From contig CAKSTB010000033.1 in NCBI GenBank assembly GCA_934490165.1, positions 1 through 15,077 on the forward strand: a DNA stretch of 15,077 nucleotides, written 5' to 3'. Positions 6,738 to 14,621 of this stretch are shown here, in pieces. A program made the translations under genes and the position numbers. Source of the stretch: an uncultured Ruminiclostridium sp. GTDB taxonomy: Bacteria; Bacillota; Clostridia; Oscillospirales; Ruminococcaceae. The stretch's first letter is position 1. Each line of letters starts with the position of its first letter. The notes under the pieces are model-generated. The model was not told the DNA's origin. It ran no database searches and saw nothing but the letters and a program-made list of their open reading frames with translations.

Positions 6738-7916
6738 TTATGAGATAATGTCTATTGAATAACCCGTTGGTTTGCTGTTGTCGGAGCTTTTAATACGATA
6801 TAAACGTACACGTTCTCCGACTCCCAGTGAGTCAACGTCTAAATTGTTTTTAACAGTCATAGTCATAGTTTCATATTTGCCGACTAAATTATCTGCGCAA
6901 ACGGTAACAGTCAACAGCTGTGTTTTTTCGTCTGTGATTGATTCGGTGATATGACCGGTGAAAAGAAATACTCTGTCATCGGGTAACGGAGAAATAACAG
7001 GTTGGTCGAGGTTATCGGCAGTGTATTCGCAGATGTAAGCATCAAGCTGTGTAGTGATATAATTGTATAATTCTTTTGTGATATCTTCTCCGATATAATA
7101 TTCAAATGTGGGTTGTCCGCCGAGTATAAAATAAACTACGCCATTTACACTGATAGTCACTGTAACGGATGAGAAATTTTCATCAAGGGCAGGTATCGAC
7201 AAGTCAAAAGAAAGAAGAACCGGGCTTTCAAAATACGTTTCTCTGTCATCAATCAAATCTTCCTTATTGCTGAGCCAATCTTTCAACATTTCCGATGTCA
7301 TGCCCTTATAAAGCAGTTTGCTGTATGAACCGTCCCTTTTAACGTTGGAAAATGCCGTTGAAACACTGTTTAATTTGATCGCATCGGTATTTTGTATAGA
7401 ATTCATAAGAATGGTCAGGGAATATGAATTACCCGATGTATAGCAACAGTATGTGTTGTCGTCGAATTTCACGGCTATACACAGTATAAATGAGAAACCT
7501 TTGAGCGTGTATACTTCAAAACTTTCTTTTAATTCAGAATTCTCGGTTGTTTCGGCGATACCCCATTTATCTGCAGAGATCGACGATGTATCGGTAATAT
7601 AGGTGTAGCGTGTGTAACATGTATCGTTGAAAATAAGGGTGTCGTAACTGCTGTCGGAATAGTCGCTGTGATCGCTGTGCGACGATGTGTTGCTGTTTCC
7701 GCTGAAGAATGCGCTGAGATTTTCTGAACCGCCGAGCGCTATCATTGCGGCGGTCACTACTGCAACAAGGCAGAAGCAGGCGGCTGAAACGCCGAGAAAA
7801 GCGGAGTTCAGATACCACTTGTTTTTGTGCGGCGTTTCGTCAAATGCGTCGGAAATATAATTTTCGTTTATGTCGCTGAAAGCTGTAAAAAGAGGGAATG
7901 CTTTATGATTATTCAT
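6738..7916 (-). CDS. Membrane protein, probable anti-sigma partner of the ECF sigma factor
   Basis: The product is 392 aa. A cytoplasmic N-terminus (about 1-34) contains DINENYISDAF, resembling the short 'D-I-x-x-x-x-I-x-x-A' motif at the start of many clostridial ECF anti-sigma proteins. One membrane helix follows at about 36-61, then a Ser/Asp-rich linker (about 64-90) and a large extracytoplasmic part. The last ~85 residues (FTGHITESI..., VGERVRLYRI) look like a small beta-barrel of the DUF3221/YobA kind; that resemblance is weak. The ATG at 7916 overlaps the sigma stop by eight bases and has AAAGGAGA upstream, so the two are coupled. The frame extends upstream to 8021 but that part is sigma coding sequence. 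By analogy it holds the sigma factor inactive until an envelope signal arrives. Confidence 0.75.
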   Translation of the reverse strand: MNNHKAFPLFTAFSDINENYISDAFDETPHKNKWYLNSAFLGVSAACFCLVAVVTAAMIALGGSENLSAFFSGNSNTSSHSDHSDYSDSSYDTLIFNDTCYTRYTYITDTSSISADKWGIAETTENSELKESFEVYTLKGFSFILCIAVKFDDNTYCCYTSGNSYSLTILMNSIQNTDAIKLNSVSTAFSNVKRDGSYSKLLYKGMTSEMLKDWLSNKEDLIDDRETYFESPVLLSFDLSIPALDENFSSVTVTISVNGVVYFILGGQPTFEYYIGEDITKELYNYITTQLDAYICEYTADNLDQPVISPLPDDRVFLFTGHITESITDEKTQLLTVTVCADNLVGKYETMTMTVKNNLDVDSLGVGERVRLYRIKSSDNSKPTGYSIDIIS

Positions 7917-8493
7917 GATTTTCTCCTTTCTGAATGTATACTTCTTTATCCGAAAGGTACTTTCGGAGCTTGTTCCGTGTGCGGCTAAGAATAGATGTGA
8001 TGTTGGTTTCGGTAAGTGCAAGCCTTTGAGAAATATCGGCTATGCTGTAGCAGGCAAAATAACGCAGGACGAAAATTTTGCGTGTCCGCTCGTCAAGCGT
8101 ACCGATAAAGCTGTTCAGAGTGTTTTTAAGCTCATTGTTTTCCGCCGACCTTTCGGTGTTGTCCGTTGCAGGGATACACTCTTCAAGCTCGGACAGCAGG
8201 GCGTCGGTCTCGCCGCAACGCTTGGAGCGAGTGTTGTAGCGGAGCTTGTCAAGCGACAGATTGCGGACTATTTTTGCTATGTAGGCACACAGGTTGTGCG
8301 GTTTTTCGGGCGGTATCGTGTTCCACACTTTCATATATGTATCGTTTGTTACTTCTTCGCTGTCGCTTCTGTTGCCGAGAACGTTATATGAAATTGACGA
8401 GCACAGCCTGCCGTATTTTTCCGATAGGAGCTTTAATGCCTGTTCACTGCGGCTTTCAAGCAAGGCGGTGATTTTCTTGTCGGATATATCCAT
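7909..8493 (-). CDS. ECF-type RNA polymerase sigma factor
   Basis: This 194-aa sigma-70 family protein directs RNA polymerase to a small stress regulon. Region 2 is visible as SDSEEVTNDTYMKVWNTIP followed by AYIAKIVRNLSLDKLRY. Region 4 is LDERTRKIFVLRYFACYSIA followed by the helix-turn-helix around ALTETNITSILSRTRNKLRK; no region 3 lies between them. I chose ATG 8493 because GGAGG (complement of 8499-8503) lies five bases upstream. The in-frame ATG at 8520 sits at the predicted transcription start and would be nearly leaderless. It is co-transcribed with, and overlaps, the membrane gene that follows. The promoter in front has an ECF rather than sigma-A pattern, suggesting autoregulation. Confidence 0.92.
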   Translation of the reverse strand: MDISDKKITALLESRSEQALKLLSEKYGRLCSSISYNVLGNRSDSEEVTNDTYMKVWNTIPPEKPHNLCAYIAKIVRNLSLDKLRYNTRSKRCGETDALLSELEECIPATDNTERSAENNELKNTLNSFIGTLDERTRKIFVLRYFACYSIADISQRLALTETNITSILSRTRNKLRKYLSDKEVYIQKGENHE

Positions 8494-8527
8494 TTTTTCC
8501 TCCATTATTTGTGGGTTCATAAATTAA

Positions 8528-8553
8528 GACGATGCTTTTTTGAAAATGTCACA
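8528..8553 (-). promoter_or_regulatory. ECF-type promoter of the sigma/anti-sigma operon
   Basis: On the minus strand TGTGAC (complement of 8548-8553) and CGTC (complement of 8528-8531) are separated by exactly 16 bases. This matches the Gram-positive ECF pattern TGwAAC-N16-CGTC except at one -35 position. Transcription would begin near 8521, giving a leader of about 28 nt that holds the GGAGG site. The sigma factor encoded here probably reads it. Confidence 0.7.
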
Positions 8554-8562
8554 CTTTGTTGT

Positions 8563-8593
8563 AAAAAAAGCCGTCCGTGCGGGCGGCTTTTTT
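8563..8593 (-). terminator. Bidirectional terminator between znuB and the sigma gene
   Basis: The arm AAAAAAGCCGTCC pairs with GGGCGGCTTTTTT through one G-T wobble and a 4-nt loop. A run of seven Ts follows on the minus strand, where it would end the zinc operon about 85 bases after znuB. Its structure would work on either strand. Confidence 0.88.
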
Positions 8594-8678
8594 ATAAGCG
8601 TTTATAAGAATAGATTTGCTGTAATAAGTTTAGATCAGTCAGAACGGTAAATTTGCGGCAGCTCACAGCCGCTAGCTA

Positions 8679-9494
8679 CTATTGGGTCTTTTTGCGGAGG
8701 AGGAAGCCGAGGAGAGAGAAAACGAGGAACATTCCGAGGTTTGCAATTACTACACTTGCACCGGCGGGGAAGTTGTCGGCATAGTAGGTTATTGCTATAC
8801 CGATAATGTAGCTGACACATGAGATGACCGCCGAGCAGATCGTTACACCGCGGAAGCTTCTGAATACACGCATTGAAGTGAGTGCAGGGAAGATTATAAG
8901 GCTTGATATCAGGAGCGCACCCATTATTCTCATTCCCACTACAATTGTAAGGGCGGTCAGGAGCGCTATTATCGTGTTGTATACGCCCGACTTTACGCCT
9001 GTCGCTTTGGAGAAATTTTCGTCAAATGTTACGGCGAAGATCTTGTTATAGAATAATACGAACATTACAAGGACTATTACCGAGCAGATTATACTGAGCG
9101 CAAGATCATCGTTGCTTATCGCCATAATACTGCCGAACATATAGCTGTTCATATCGGTTGCGCTGTTTGTCTGGGATACGACAATTGCACCTATCGCAAG
9201 GGCACTGCTCGAAAGGAGCGCTATCGCGGCATCGCCTTTTATTTTGCCGTTGGAGCTTATCCTGAGCAGGATAAACGCGGCTACTATAACCACGGGGATC
9301 GATACCTGTAACGGCGCTAAGTTCAGAGCGGAAGCGATCGCAAGTGCACCGAAACCGACATGGGAGAGTCCGTCGCCTATCATTGAAAAGCGTTTCAGCA
9401 CAAGGCTTACGCCGAGAAGCGCGGCGCACAGTGAAACCAGAAGTCCGACTACAAGAGCACGGAGCAGAAATCCATATTGAAAAATCTCCAGCAT
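8679..9494 (-). CDS. znuB: Zinc ABC transporter, membrane permease (ABC-3 family)
   Basis: This 271-aa integral membrane protein forms the channel of the high-affinity zinc importer, receiving metal from ZnuA and driven by ZnuC. It has roughly eight hydrophobic segments. Diagnostic ABC-3 stretches are GVSLVLKRFSMIGDGLSH near the N-terminus and TALTIVVGMRIMGALLISSL in the second half. It starts one base after the znuC stop, and AAGGAGG (complement of 9504-9510) lies within the znuC end. Manganese permeases of the same family look alike; zinc is preferred because of the Zur-like regulator and the His-rich binding protein in the operon. Confidence 0.93.
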   Translation of the reverse strand: MLEIFQYGFLLRALVVGLLVSLCAALLGVSLVLKRFSMIGDGLSHVGFGALAIASALNLAPLQVSIPVVIVAAFILLRISSNGKIKGDAAIALLSSSALAIGAIVVSQTNSATDMNSYMFGSIMAISNDDLALSIICSVIVLVMFVLFYNKIFAVTFDENFSKATGVKSGVYNTIIALLTALTIVVGMRIMGALLISSLIIFPALTSMRVFRSFRGVTICSAVISCVSYIIGIAITYYADNFPAGASVVIANLGMFLVFSLLGFLLRKKTQ

Positions 9495-9495
9495 T

Positions 9496-10245
9496 TTAAC
9501 CTACCTCCTTTGAGCCTGTGTGGTGGTCGCAGGTACAGTGACAGTCACAGGTGCTCATAGCATGGAATATATCGGTACTGCGGTACTCGGCGGTAGTGCC
9601 GAAGAAATATGCACCGCTCTCCATATGGAGTATCTTAGTACCGTATCTGAGCGCACCCTGTAGATCGTGAGAAACCATAATTATCGTTACGCCCTGCTCG
9701 CGGTTGAGCTTGCTTATTATTTCGTACATTTCAGCGGTAACCATGGGGTCAAGTCCCGAAACGGGTTCGTCAAGCAGTAAGAGCTTTCTTGTTGCACAAA
9801 GCGCGCGAGCGAGAAGAACACGCTGTTGCTGTCCGCCTGAAAGATTGCGGTAACTGCGGTGGGCTATGTGGGTTATGCCGAGCAACTCTATGTTATCGTC
9901 ACACAGCTTTTTGTCGGCTTTTGAGTAGAACGGTGAAAGTCCTTTTCTGCCAAGACAGCCCGAAAGAACAACCTCGCGGACTGTAGCGGGGAAGTCTTTT
10001 TGCGCGGCGGTCTGCTGTGGGAGATAGCCGATCTCGGTCTGCTTTAAACCGTCACCGAAAATTATTTCACCCGAGAGCGGGGAGCGCAGTCCGAGAAGTG
10101 TTTTCATAAGGGTGGATTTACCGCTTCCGTTTTCGCCGACTATGCAGAGATAATCGCCTGCGGAAACATTGAAGCTGAGATCCTTTACGACAGGCATTCC
10201 TTCATAGCCTGCGGTAAGATTTTTGCATTCTATTAAATATGACAT
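9496..10245 (-). CDS. znuC: Zinc ABC transporter, ATP-binding protein with a Cys/His tail
   Basis: This cytoplasmic ATPase powers the importer. It has Walker A G37-E-N-G-S-G-K-S-T45, a Q-loop in LPQQ (about 75-78), the signature L135-SGGQ139, Walker B LLLLDE160 and the switch histidine H193. The length is 249 aa, normal for ZnuC. The C-terminus is odd: STCDCHCTCDHH places four cysteines (233, 235, 237, 239) and three histidines (236, 241, 242) within ten residues, which could bind zinc or another soft metal. AGGAG (complement of 10254-10258) precedes the ATG, 14 bases after the znuA stop. Confidence 0.94.
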   Translation of the reverse strand: MSYLIECKNLTAGYEGMPVVKDLSFNVSAGDYLCIVGENGSGKSTLMKTLLGLRSPLSGEIIFGDGLKQTEIGYLPQQTAAQKDFPATVREVVLSGCLGRKGLSPFYSKADKKLCDDNIELLGITHIAHRSYRNLSGGQQQRVLLARALCATRKLLLLDEPVSGLDPMVTAEMYEIISKLNREQGVTIIMVSHDLQGALRYGTKILHMESGAYFFGTTAEYRSTDIFHAMSTCDCHCTCDHHTGSKEVG

Positions 10246-10259
10246 TGTATCAACTCCTG

Positions 10260-11225
10260 TCAGCCGTTAAGGGCAACTTTCAGATTTTCAAGATTTTGTT
10301 TCATAAGGTCAACATAGCTTATATCGTTTTCAAGATCCTCTTTTGAAACGTTGTGGCAGGAGTGGAGCATAAGCTTTTTCGCTCCTGTTTCGTCACACAG
10401 GGTATCCGCAATTTTTGTACTGCTGAACTCAAGATAGTAAACAACGGGAATGTTGTTTTCCTTTATCTTTTTTGTGAGCTTTATCATAGTTGAAACGCTG
10501 GGCTCGGACTCATCGGAGCAGGAACTGAATGCGGCATAGCAGTCAAGTCCGTACTCGTGCGCGAGATATCTGAACGGGAACTTGTCGGCAAGCACTATCG
10601 TTTTATTCTTTGCATTGTCAACTGCCGTTTTATATTCATTGTCAAGGTCAGCAAGCTGTTTATCATATGCATCCTTGTTTTCAGTGTACGTCTGACTGTT
10701 TTCCGGGTCGACCGCGCATATAGCGTCATACACGGCTGAGAGCATCAGGCGGGCGTTTTCAGGCGATGTCCAGATATGCTCATCGGTTTCGTGGTCGTGT
10801 TCGTGTTCGTGGTGATTATGCTCGTCCTCATGTTCGTCTTCGTCATCTTCAGAAAGAGTAGGAACACAGTCGATGAGCTTTACGATCTTGACCTTGCTCG
10901 TGTCGTTTGAATTTATAAGCTTGTCTGCCCATTGCTCGTTTTCGCCGCCGATGTAAAGGAATATGTCGCAGTTTTGTATTGCGATTATCTCCTTGGCAGT
11001 AGGCTCATAGGTGTGAGCTTCACTGCCGGGCGGAAGAAGTATCTTCATCTCGGCGTTGTCGCCTGCGATATGCTTTGCAAGGTCATACGGCGGGAAAACG
11101 GTCGAGATTATCTTCAGCTTTGTGCTGTCGCTTTCAAAATAACCGCTTTCCGATGAGCAGGCACAAAGGCTGAGCAACAGTGCCGATGCCATAAATACGG
11201 CAAGCAGTTTTTTTAATATTTTCAT
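10260..11225 (-). CDS. znuA: Zinc-binding lipoprotein of the ABC transporter (ZnuA/AdcA type)
   Basis: This extracellular, lipid-anchored solute-binding protein captures zinc. The signal peptide ends in the lipobox L20-C-A-C23, so C23 should carry the lipid. The cluster A-I fold is shown by the metal-ligand candidates H71 (SEAHTYEP), H150 (DEHIWTSP) and H223 (YLAHEYG). An acidic, His-rich loop (about 126-150) carries eight histidines between H132 and H150 and is typical of zinc rather than manganese binders. The length, 321 aa, is normal. Its start is only four bases after the zur stop, and the purine-rich end of zur serves as ribosome site. Confidence 0.94.
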   Translation of the reverse strand: MKILKKLLAVFMASALLLSLCACSSESGYFESDSTKLKIISTVFPPYDLAKHIAGDNAEMKILLPPGSEAHTYEPTAKEIIAIQNCDIFLYIGGENEQWADKLINSNDTSKVKIVKLIDCVPTLSEDDEDEHEDEHNHHEHEHDHETDEHIWTSPENARLMLSAVYDAICAVDPENSQTYTENKDAYDKQLADLDNEYKTAVDNAKNKTIVLADKFPFRYLAHEYGLDCYAAFSSCSDESEPSVSTMIKLTKKIKENNIPVVYYLEFSSTKIADTLCDETGAKKLMLHSCHNVSKEDLENDISYVDLMKQNLENLKVALNG

Positions 11226-11229
11226 TGTA

Positions 11230-11643
11230 TCACTCTTTTCCTTTTGCGTCGTGCTGTTGTGCGCATTCTCCGCAGATACCGTAGAATACCGTGCGTGAGC
11301 TGTCTATTGTAAAATCGTGCTCGGCGGAAATATGTGCCGCTATGTCTTTCAGATGGTCGCACTCAAGGTGGATAAGCTTGCCGCATTTAAGGCATTTCAG
11401 GTGGAAATGGTCGTGACATTCTTCACCGCCGGAATACTGATAGCAGGCGCTCTTGCCCTCGCTCAGGATATATTTTCTGACAAGATGCTGTTCGCAGAGC
11501 TTTTCTAGATAGCGGTAGACGGTGGTTTTGCCGACCTGCTCGGATTTCAGTGCATCGGCTATGCTGTCTGCGGTGAGGTGGCTGTCGGCATTTTCTTTTA
11601 TATATTCGAGTATCAGCTCGCGCTGACGGGTGTTGTATGACAC
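11230..11643 (-). CDS. zur: Fur-family regulator, probably the zinc repressor Zur
   Basis: This 137-aa metalloregulator has an N-terminal winged helix (HLTADSIADAL...GKTTVYRYLEKL, about 22-49) and a C-terminal dimerisation domain. The latter has H77-D-H79-F-H81, C84-x-x-C87 and C124-x-x-C127; the four cysteines form the usual structural zinc site. Position as first gene of a zinc importer operon makes Zur far more likely than Fur or PerR. I chose GTG 11643 because AGGAG (complement of 11652-11656) lies eight bases upstream; the longer open frame to 11871 runs over the promoter. With zinc bound it should repress its own operon. Confidence 0.88.
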   Translation of the reverse strand: MSYNTRQRELILEYIKENADSHLTADSIADALKSEQVGKTTVYRYLEKLCEQHLVRKYILSEGKSACYQYSGGEECHDHFHLKCLKCGKLIHLECDHLKDIAAHISAEHDFTIDSSRTVFYGICGECAQQHDAKGKE

Positions 11644-11677
11644 TTTGATCACTCCTCGGAAATTTCTGAATATGAAA

Positions 11678-11694
11678 TTGAAATTCGTTTTCAA
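11678..11694 (-). promoter_or_regulatory. Candidate Zur operator
   Basis: The 17-bp imperfect palindrome reads TTGAAAACGAATTTCAA on the minus strand, with perfect 6-bp ends. It sits at about +4 to +20 relative to the predicted start (~11698), a position where a bound repressor would block transcription. It does not match the Bacillus Zur box, so the assignment rests on position and symmetry. Confidence 0.5.
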
Positions 11695-11704
11695 ATCCTT
11701 AGCT

Positions 11705-11733
11705 ATTATACTCTTCCAATTTGCGAATGTCAA
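11705..11733 (-). promoter_or_regulatory. Perfect-consensus promoter of the zur-znuACB operon
   Basis: On the minus strand TTGACA (complement of 11728-11733) and TATAAT (complement of 11705-11710) have a 17-base spacer. No terminators or large gaps follow between the four genes, so this promoter should serve the whole operon. Confidence 0.85.
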
Positions 11734-11752
11734 GGGGTAACGGGAAATATTC

Positions 11753-11781
11753 TTGAAATTCGGTGCGAAATGTGATAAAAT
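11753..11781 (+). promoter_or_regulatory. Promoter of the divergent 724-aa gene
   Basis: TTGAAA (11753-11758) and TAAAAT (11776-11781) have 17 bases between them, with a TG near the extended -10 position. Transcription would start near 11788. The -35 box lies in the word TTGAAATTCG, which also makes up ten bases of the candidate Zur operator at 11678. Confidence 0.6.
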
Positions 11782-11812
11782 CAGAGTATACAGTCGAATG
11801 CGAGGTATTGAT

Positions 11813-13987
11813 ATGGATAAAATACGCATAACAAAAGATGAAAGCGGCGCTGTAGTACTGCGCTTTGACAAGCGTGACGACTGCGTAAGCTATACTGTAT
11901 ATTTCAGAAGAGAAAACGGCAGATTCAGGACGCTTATTACTACCGAGAAAACGGCGGTGAAGGTAAATGCTGTCGGCGGACTGTGTTATTTCAGAGTAAC
12001 AGGACAGACTGCGGGCGGAAGAACCGTAAATATCGGCACGGTTGACACCTCCTCATTGCTGAAAAGGACAAGCTTTATAACTATGGGCTCGTACAATGTT
12101 CAGAAGATAACGGAGAGAAGCCCTAAGTTCACGGCGGATAATACATTAAGGCGCATTTCACCGCTCACTGCGTTTTTCCCCGAAAAGGCTGATGACAAGA
12201 ACATCGACAGCGGCAAGAAAGCGTTTGAATATATAGAGAAAAACAAGTCGGACTTTTTTATATTCGACTTTTACGGTACTGCGGTGCACGGACTTATAAA
12301 GGCAGAAAATACCTTTCTGACAGGCGGTATAGACGGCAACGAAAAGCTTGGCGAAAAGCTGCCTAATATACTCCCGCCCGAGGTCTATCAGCCGCTGGTC
12401 GATATATTCGCAAAAGAGATACTTAAGCTGTATCCGAACGATAAGATAATACTTGTAAGGACATTGTCACCGGAGTTCTACGGGCTGTCAAGGCAGGTCA
12501 GAAAAAGCACGCCGAAAAAAAGGCTGAACGAGTTTCTGTCGAAAATAGAGGCGTACTTTATAAGACAGGTGCACCCTATAGTTATCGACCTTTCTGGAAA
12601 GTATTTCGGCGACCTTGCGGTCAAGGGGGACGGCAAGGAGGCTGTGTTCGACAGCTACTATTTTGCCGACTGCGAAAAGGCACTTGATGAGATCATATCG
12701 GGCGATCCCGGAAAAGTATATAAGGAGCAGGATATCGATTCAAGGCTGGATCAGATCCTGTGCTTCTATAACAGTGTGTGCTCGCGAGGTGTGCTTACGG
12801 CACTGCTTGACAGAAAAGAGCCCTCAGATACGATAATGTTCCATACATCGAGGGAATTTATCGCAGAAAACAGAGCAGAGCTTAAGGATATAGCGGCACA
12901 GCATTACTCAAGCGTTACCGATATATACAGATATTACGACTTCGGCGACAATGTAGAGATGAAAAACGCGGTGAAGGTAATAGCGGCGCTTGAGAGCAAC
13001 ACATTACAGAATGTAACTCACGGCGAGGTCATAAGACTGCTTGACAGACAGTACAGGATAAAGCGTCCGATAGCAAACTTTGTAAGAGCTACACTTAGCG
13101 GTGCGCTCGGAAAAGAAGCCGATATAAATGAGCAGAACCTGCGGTTTATGACAAGACTTGCGTTTGAACTGTGGGAGGGAAGCGACCCTAAAGCAATACC
13201 TCAGAAAATAGAAGAGTATGAGAGAATACACAACTTCACGCTGATTGATATGTGGGGTACAGGCGTTATCAAGAGGGCGCTCGCTCAGGCAAAGCAGATA
13301 AAGATGAATACGGTCATTAACGGCGAGTCGTTCGTATGGGCGTTCGACAAACCTCATGCGATCGAAGAAAAGAGGTTTTCGACTGCGGACAACTCGGGAG
13401 CAAGGGCTCTGTCACAGCTTATGAGAACGTCAATTCAGACGCTGGCGGCAAGCTATGCGCGGTGGATCGCAATAGATATGGCTGATGTTATCGCTGATAA
13501 CGCAATGTACAACGGCGAGGGATTTACGGTCGACAAGCAATATGTAAATTCCGACCTTGCCGTTATTCTCGGAAAAGCGGGACAGCCGTTCACGCTTGAT
13601 GCGGTAAAGGATAAGGACCGCATACTTACAGCCTGCGACAAGCTTTCCGAGCTTCTCAAGCAGAAGTACGGCAGTAATATCATTCTGTGCAGGACAACGC
13701 TCAATGATAAGGTGAGAGATCATGACGGAAGGATAAAGGCACTCGTGACAGATAAGAAGAAATTTGCAAATGCTAAGGCTCTGCTTAAAATGTGCGAGGA
13801 AAGATTTATTGCGAATACCGAATGCTATGTCCTTGATAACTCAAAGAACTATGTTTCTGATGAGAACTTCGCGGCAGGCGGTGCGGGAATAGCAAGGTTC
13901 GAGGCGGATTTCTATTCTGCGGCGGCTGACTATATTGACTATATTGTGCAGTATAGCCCGGTGCAGAGGTGTTTTGACAAGCTGTAA
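11813..13987 (+). CDS. Two-module SGNH-like (DUF6270-like) protein of unknown function
   Basis: The 724-aa product has no signal peptide or membrane helix. Residues 1-80 look like a small beta-sandwich (FN3-like). Two related modules follow, around a helical middle (about 300-470). The first runs from G92-S-Y94 through DFFIFDFYGTA (147-157), NDKIILVRTLSPEFYG and HPIVIDLSGKYFGD. The second runs from G482-T-G484 through WIAIDMADVIAD (551-562), SNIILCRTTLND and TECYVLDNSKNYVSD. This order resembles DUF6270, an SGNH-hydrolase-like family I recall from cell-surface polysaccharide loci. The family's Gly-Ser-Cys start is altered in both halves, so hydrolase activity is doubtful. ATG 11813 follows GAGG (11802-11805); the frame open to 11753 overlaps the promoter. 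The lipoprotein gene 21 bases downstream is probably co-transcribed. Confidence 0.6.
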   Translation: MDKIRITKDESGAVVLRFDKRDDCVSYTVYFRRENGRFRTLITTEKTAVKVNAVGGLCYFRVTGQTAGGRTVNIGTVDTSSLLKRTSFITMGSYNVQKITERSPKFTADNTLRRISPLTAFFPEKADDKNIDSGKKAFEYIEKNKSDFFIFDFYGTAVHGLIKAENTFLTGGIDGNEKLGEKLPNILPPEVYQPLVDIFAKEILKLYPNDKIILVRTLSPEFYGLSRQVRKSTPKKRLNEFLSKIEAYFIRQVHPIVIDLSGKYFGDLAVKGDGKEAVFDSYYFADCEKALDEIISGDPGKVYKEQDIDSRLDQILCFYNSVCSRGVLTALLDRKEPSDTIMFHTSREFIAENRAELKDIAAQHYSSVTDIYRYYDFGDNVEMKNAVKVIAALESNTLQNVTHGEVIRLLDRQYRIKRPIANFVRATLSGALGKEADINEQNLRFMTRLAFELWEGSDPKAIPQKIEEYERIHNFTLIDMWGTGVIKRALAQAKQIKMNTVINGESFVWAFDKPHAIEEKRFSTADNSGARALSQLMRTSIQTLAASYARWIAIDMADVIADNAMYNGEGFTVDKQYVNSDLAVILGKAGQPFTLDAVKDKDRILTACDKLSELLKQKYGSNIILCRTTLNDKVRDHDGRIKALVTDKKKFANAKALLKMCEERFIANTECYVLDNSKNYVSDENFAAGGAGIARFEADFYSAAADYIDYIVQYSPVQRCFDKL

Positions 13988-14008
13988 AGCAGTTTGAAGG
14001 GAGAATAT

Positions 14009-14461
14009 ATGAAAAAGATAATTGTAACATTTATGCTGTTACTAGGAGTTTTGCTTACGGGTTGCAGTAATGAGTTTGCAAAATCCGAATATGACAATAA
14101 TAAACTGATCGCTGAAACTGCGGACAGGTATTCTAAGAGTGCGGCGGTTATGAATTATTATGATGATCATCTCACATTCACGGCAGGAAGCTTTGACGGC
14201 AGGCAGAAAGTGTGGTCGGAGAGTTACGACAGTGACAGTAACGTTCTGATAAGCCTGAAATTCACACTGGAATCCGGTACGGCTAAAATTGTGCATATAG
14301 ACAGCGATAACAATGTCGAAGTGATTACAGAGTGTGGCGGCGGTAAAACAAACGATGATACCATTGTTTATAACATTGCAATGAGTAAAGGCGAGAACCG
14401 CATTAAAATAGTCGGATATGAATGTAAAGAGCTGAATATCGATATGAAGATAAACGGCTGA
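14009..14461 (+). CDS. Small lipoprotein of unknown function
   Basis: The 150-aa product begins with MKKIIVTFMLLLGVLLTGC, a clear lipoprotein signal; the lipobox L16-T-G-C19 predicts lipid attachment at C19. The mature part is small, polar and probably beta-rich, with alternating stretches such as NVLISLKFTLESGTAKIVHI and ENRIKIVGYECKELNIDM, compatible with a small beta-sandwich. I do not recognise the family. ATG 14009 has GAAGGGAG just upstream; the open frame to a TTG at 13994 is not needed. It lies 21 bases after the 724-aa gene and ends before a hairpin, so it is likely the last gene of that operon. Confidence 0.82.
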   Translation: MKKIIVTFMLLLGVLLTGCSNEFAKSEYDNNKLIAETADRYSKSAAVMNYYDDHLTFTAGSFDGRQKVWSESYDSDSNVLISLKFTLESGTAKIVHIDSDNNVEVITECGGGKTNDDTIVYNIAMSKGENRIKIVGYECKELNIDMKING

Positions 14462-14466
14462 ACGTG

Positions 14467-14500
14467 AAACTACCCGTGAGAATTGCTCATGGGGTAGTTT
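14467..14500 (+). terminator. Hairpin after the lipoprotein gene
   Basis: AAACTACCC (14467-14475) pairs perfectly with GGGTAGTTT (14492-14500), and the inner TGAG/CTCA extends the stem. The short T-run (14510-14514) lies about ten bases too far away for a textbook terminator, so efficiency is uncertain. It may act with the second hairpin in repeat copy 2. Confidence 0.65.
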
Positions 14501-14621
14501 GATATCTGTTTTTGTTACAACGTTAATCATCAAGGTCTGAGTGCATAACCTGCTTTGATGTTTTCAGAGGACGTATTCGGTTGCTGTTACAGCCACAGAT
14601 AAAGCAAATGAATATGATAAA
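14501..14621. other. Gene-free spacer before repeat copy 2
   Basis: No gene, promoter or clear repeat is visible in these 121 bases. Confidence 0.5.

Noticed and set aside
7917..8021. Upstream extension of the anti-sigma-like gene
   Set aside because: It overlaps sigma coding sequence. ATG 7916 has its own ribosome site and gives a normal N-terminus.
11753..11812. Upstream extension of the 724-aa gene
   Set aside because: These bases contain the promoter and the ribosome site of ATG 11813.
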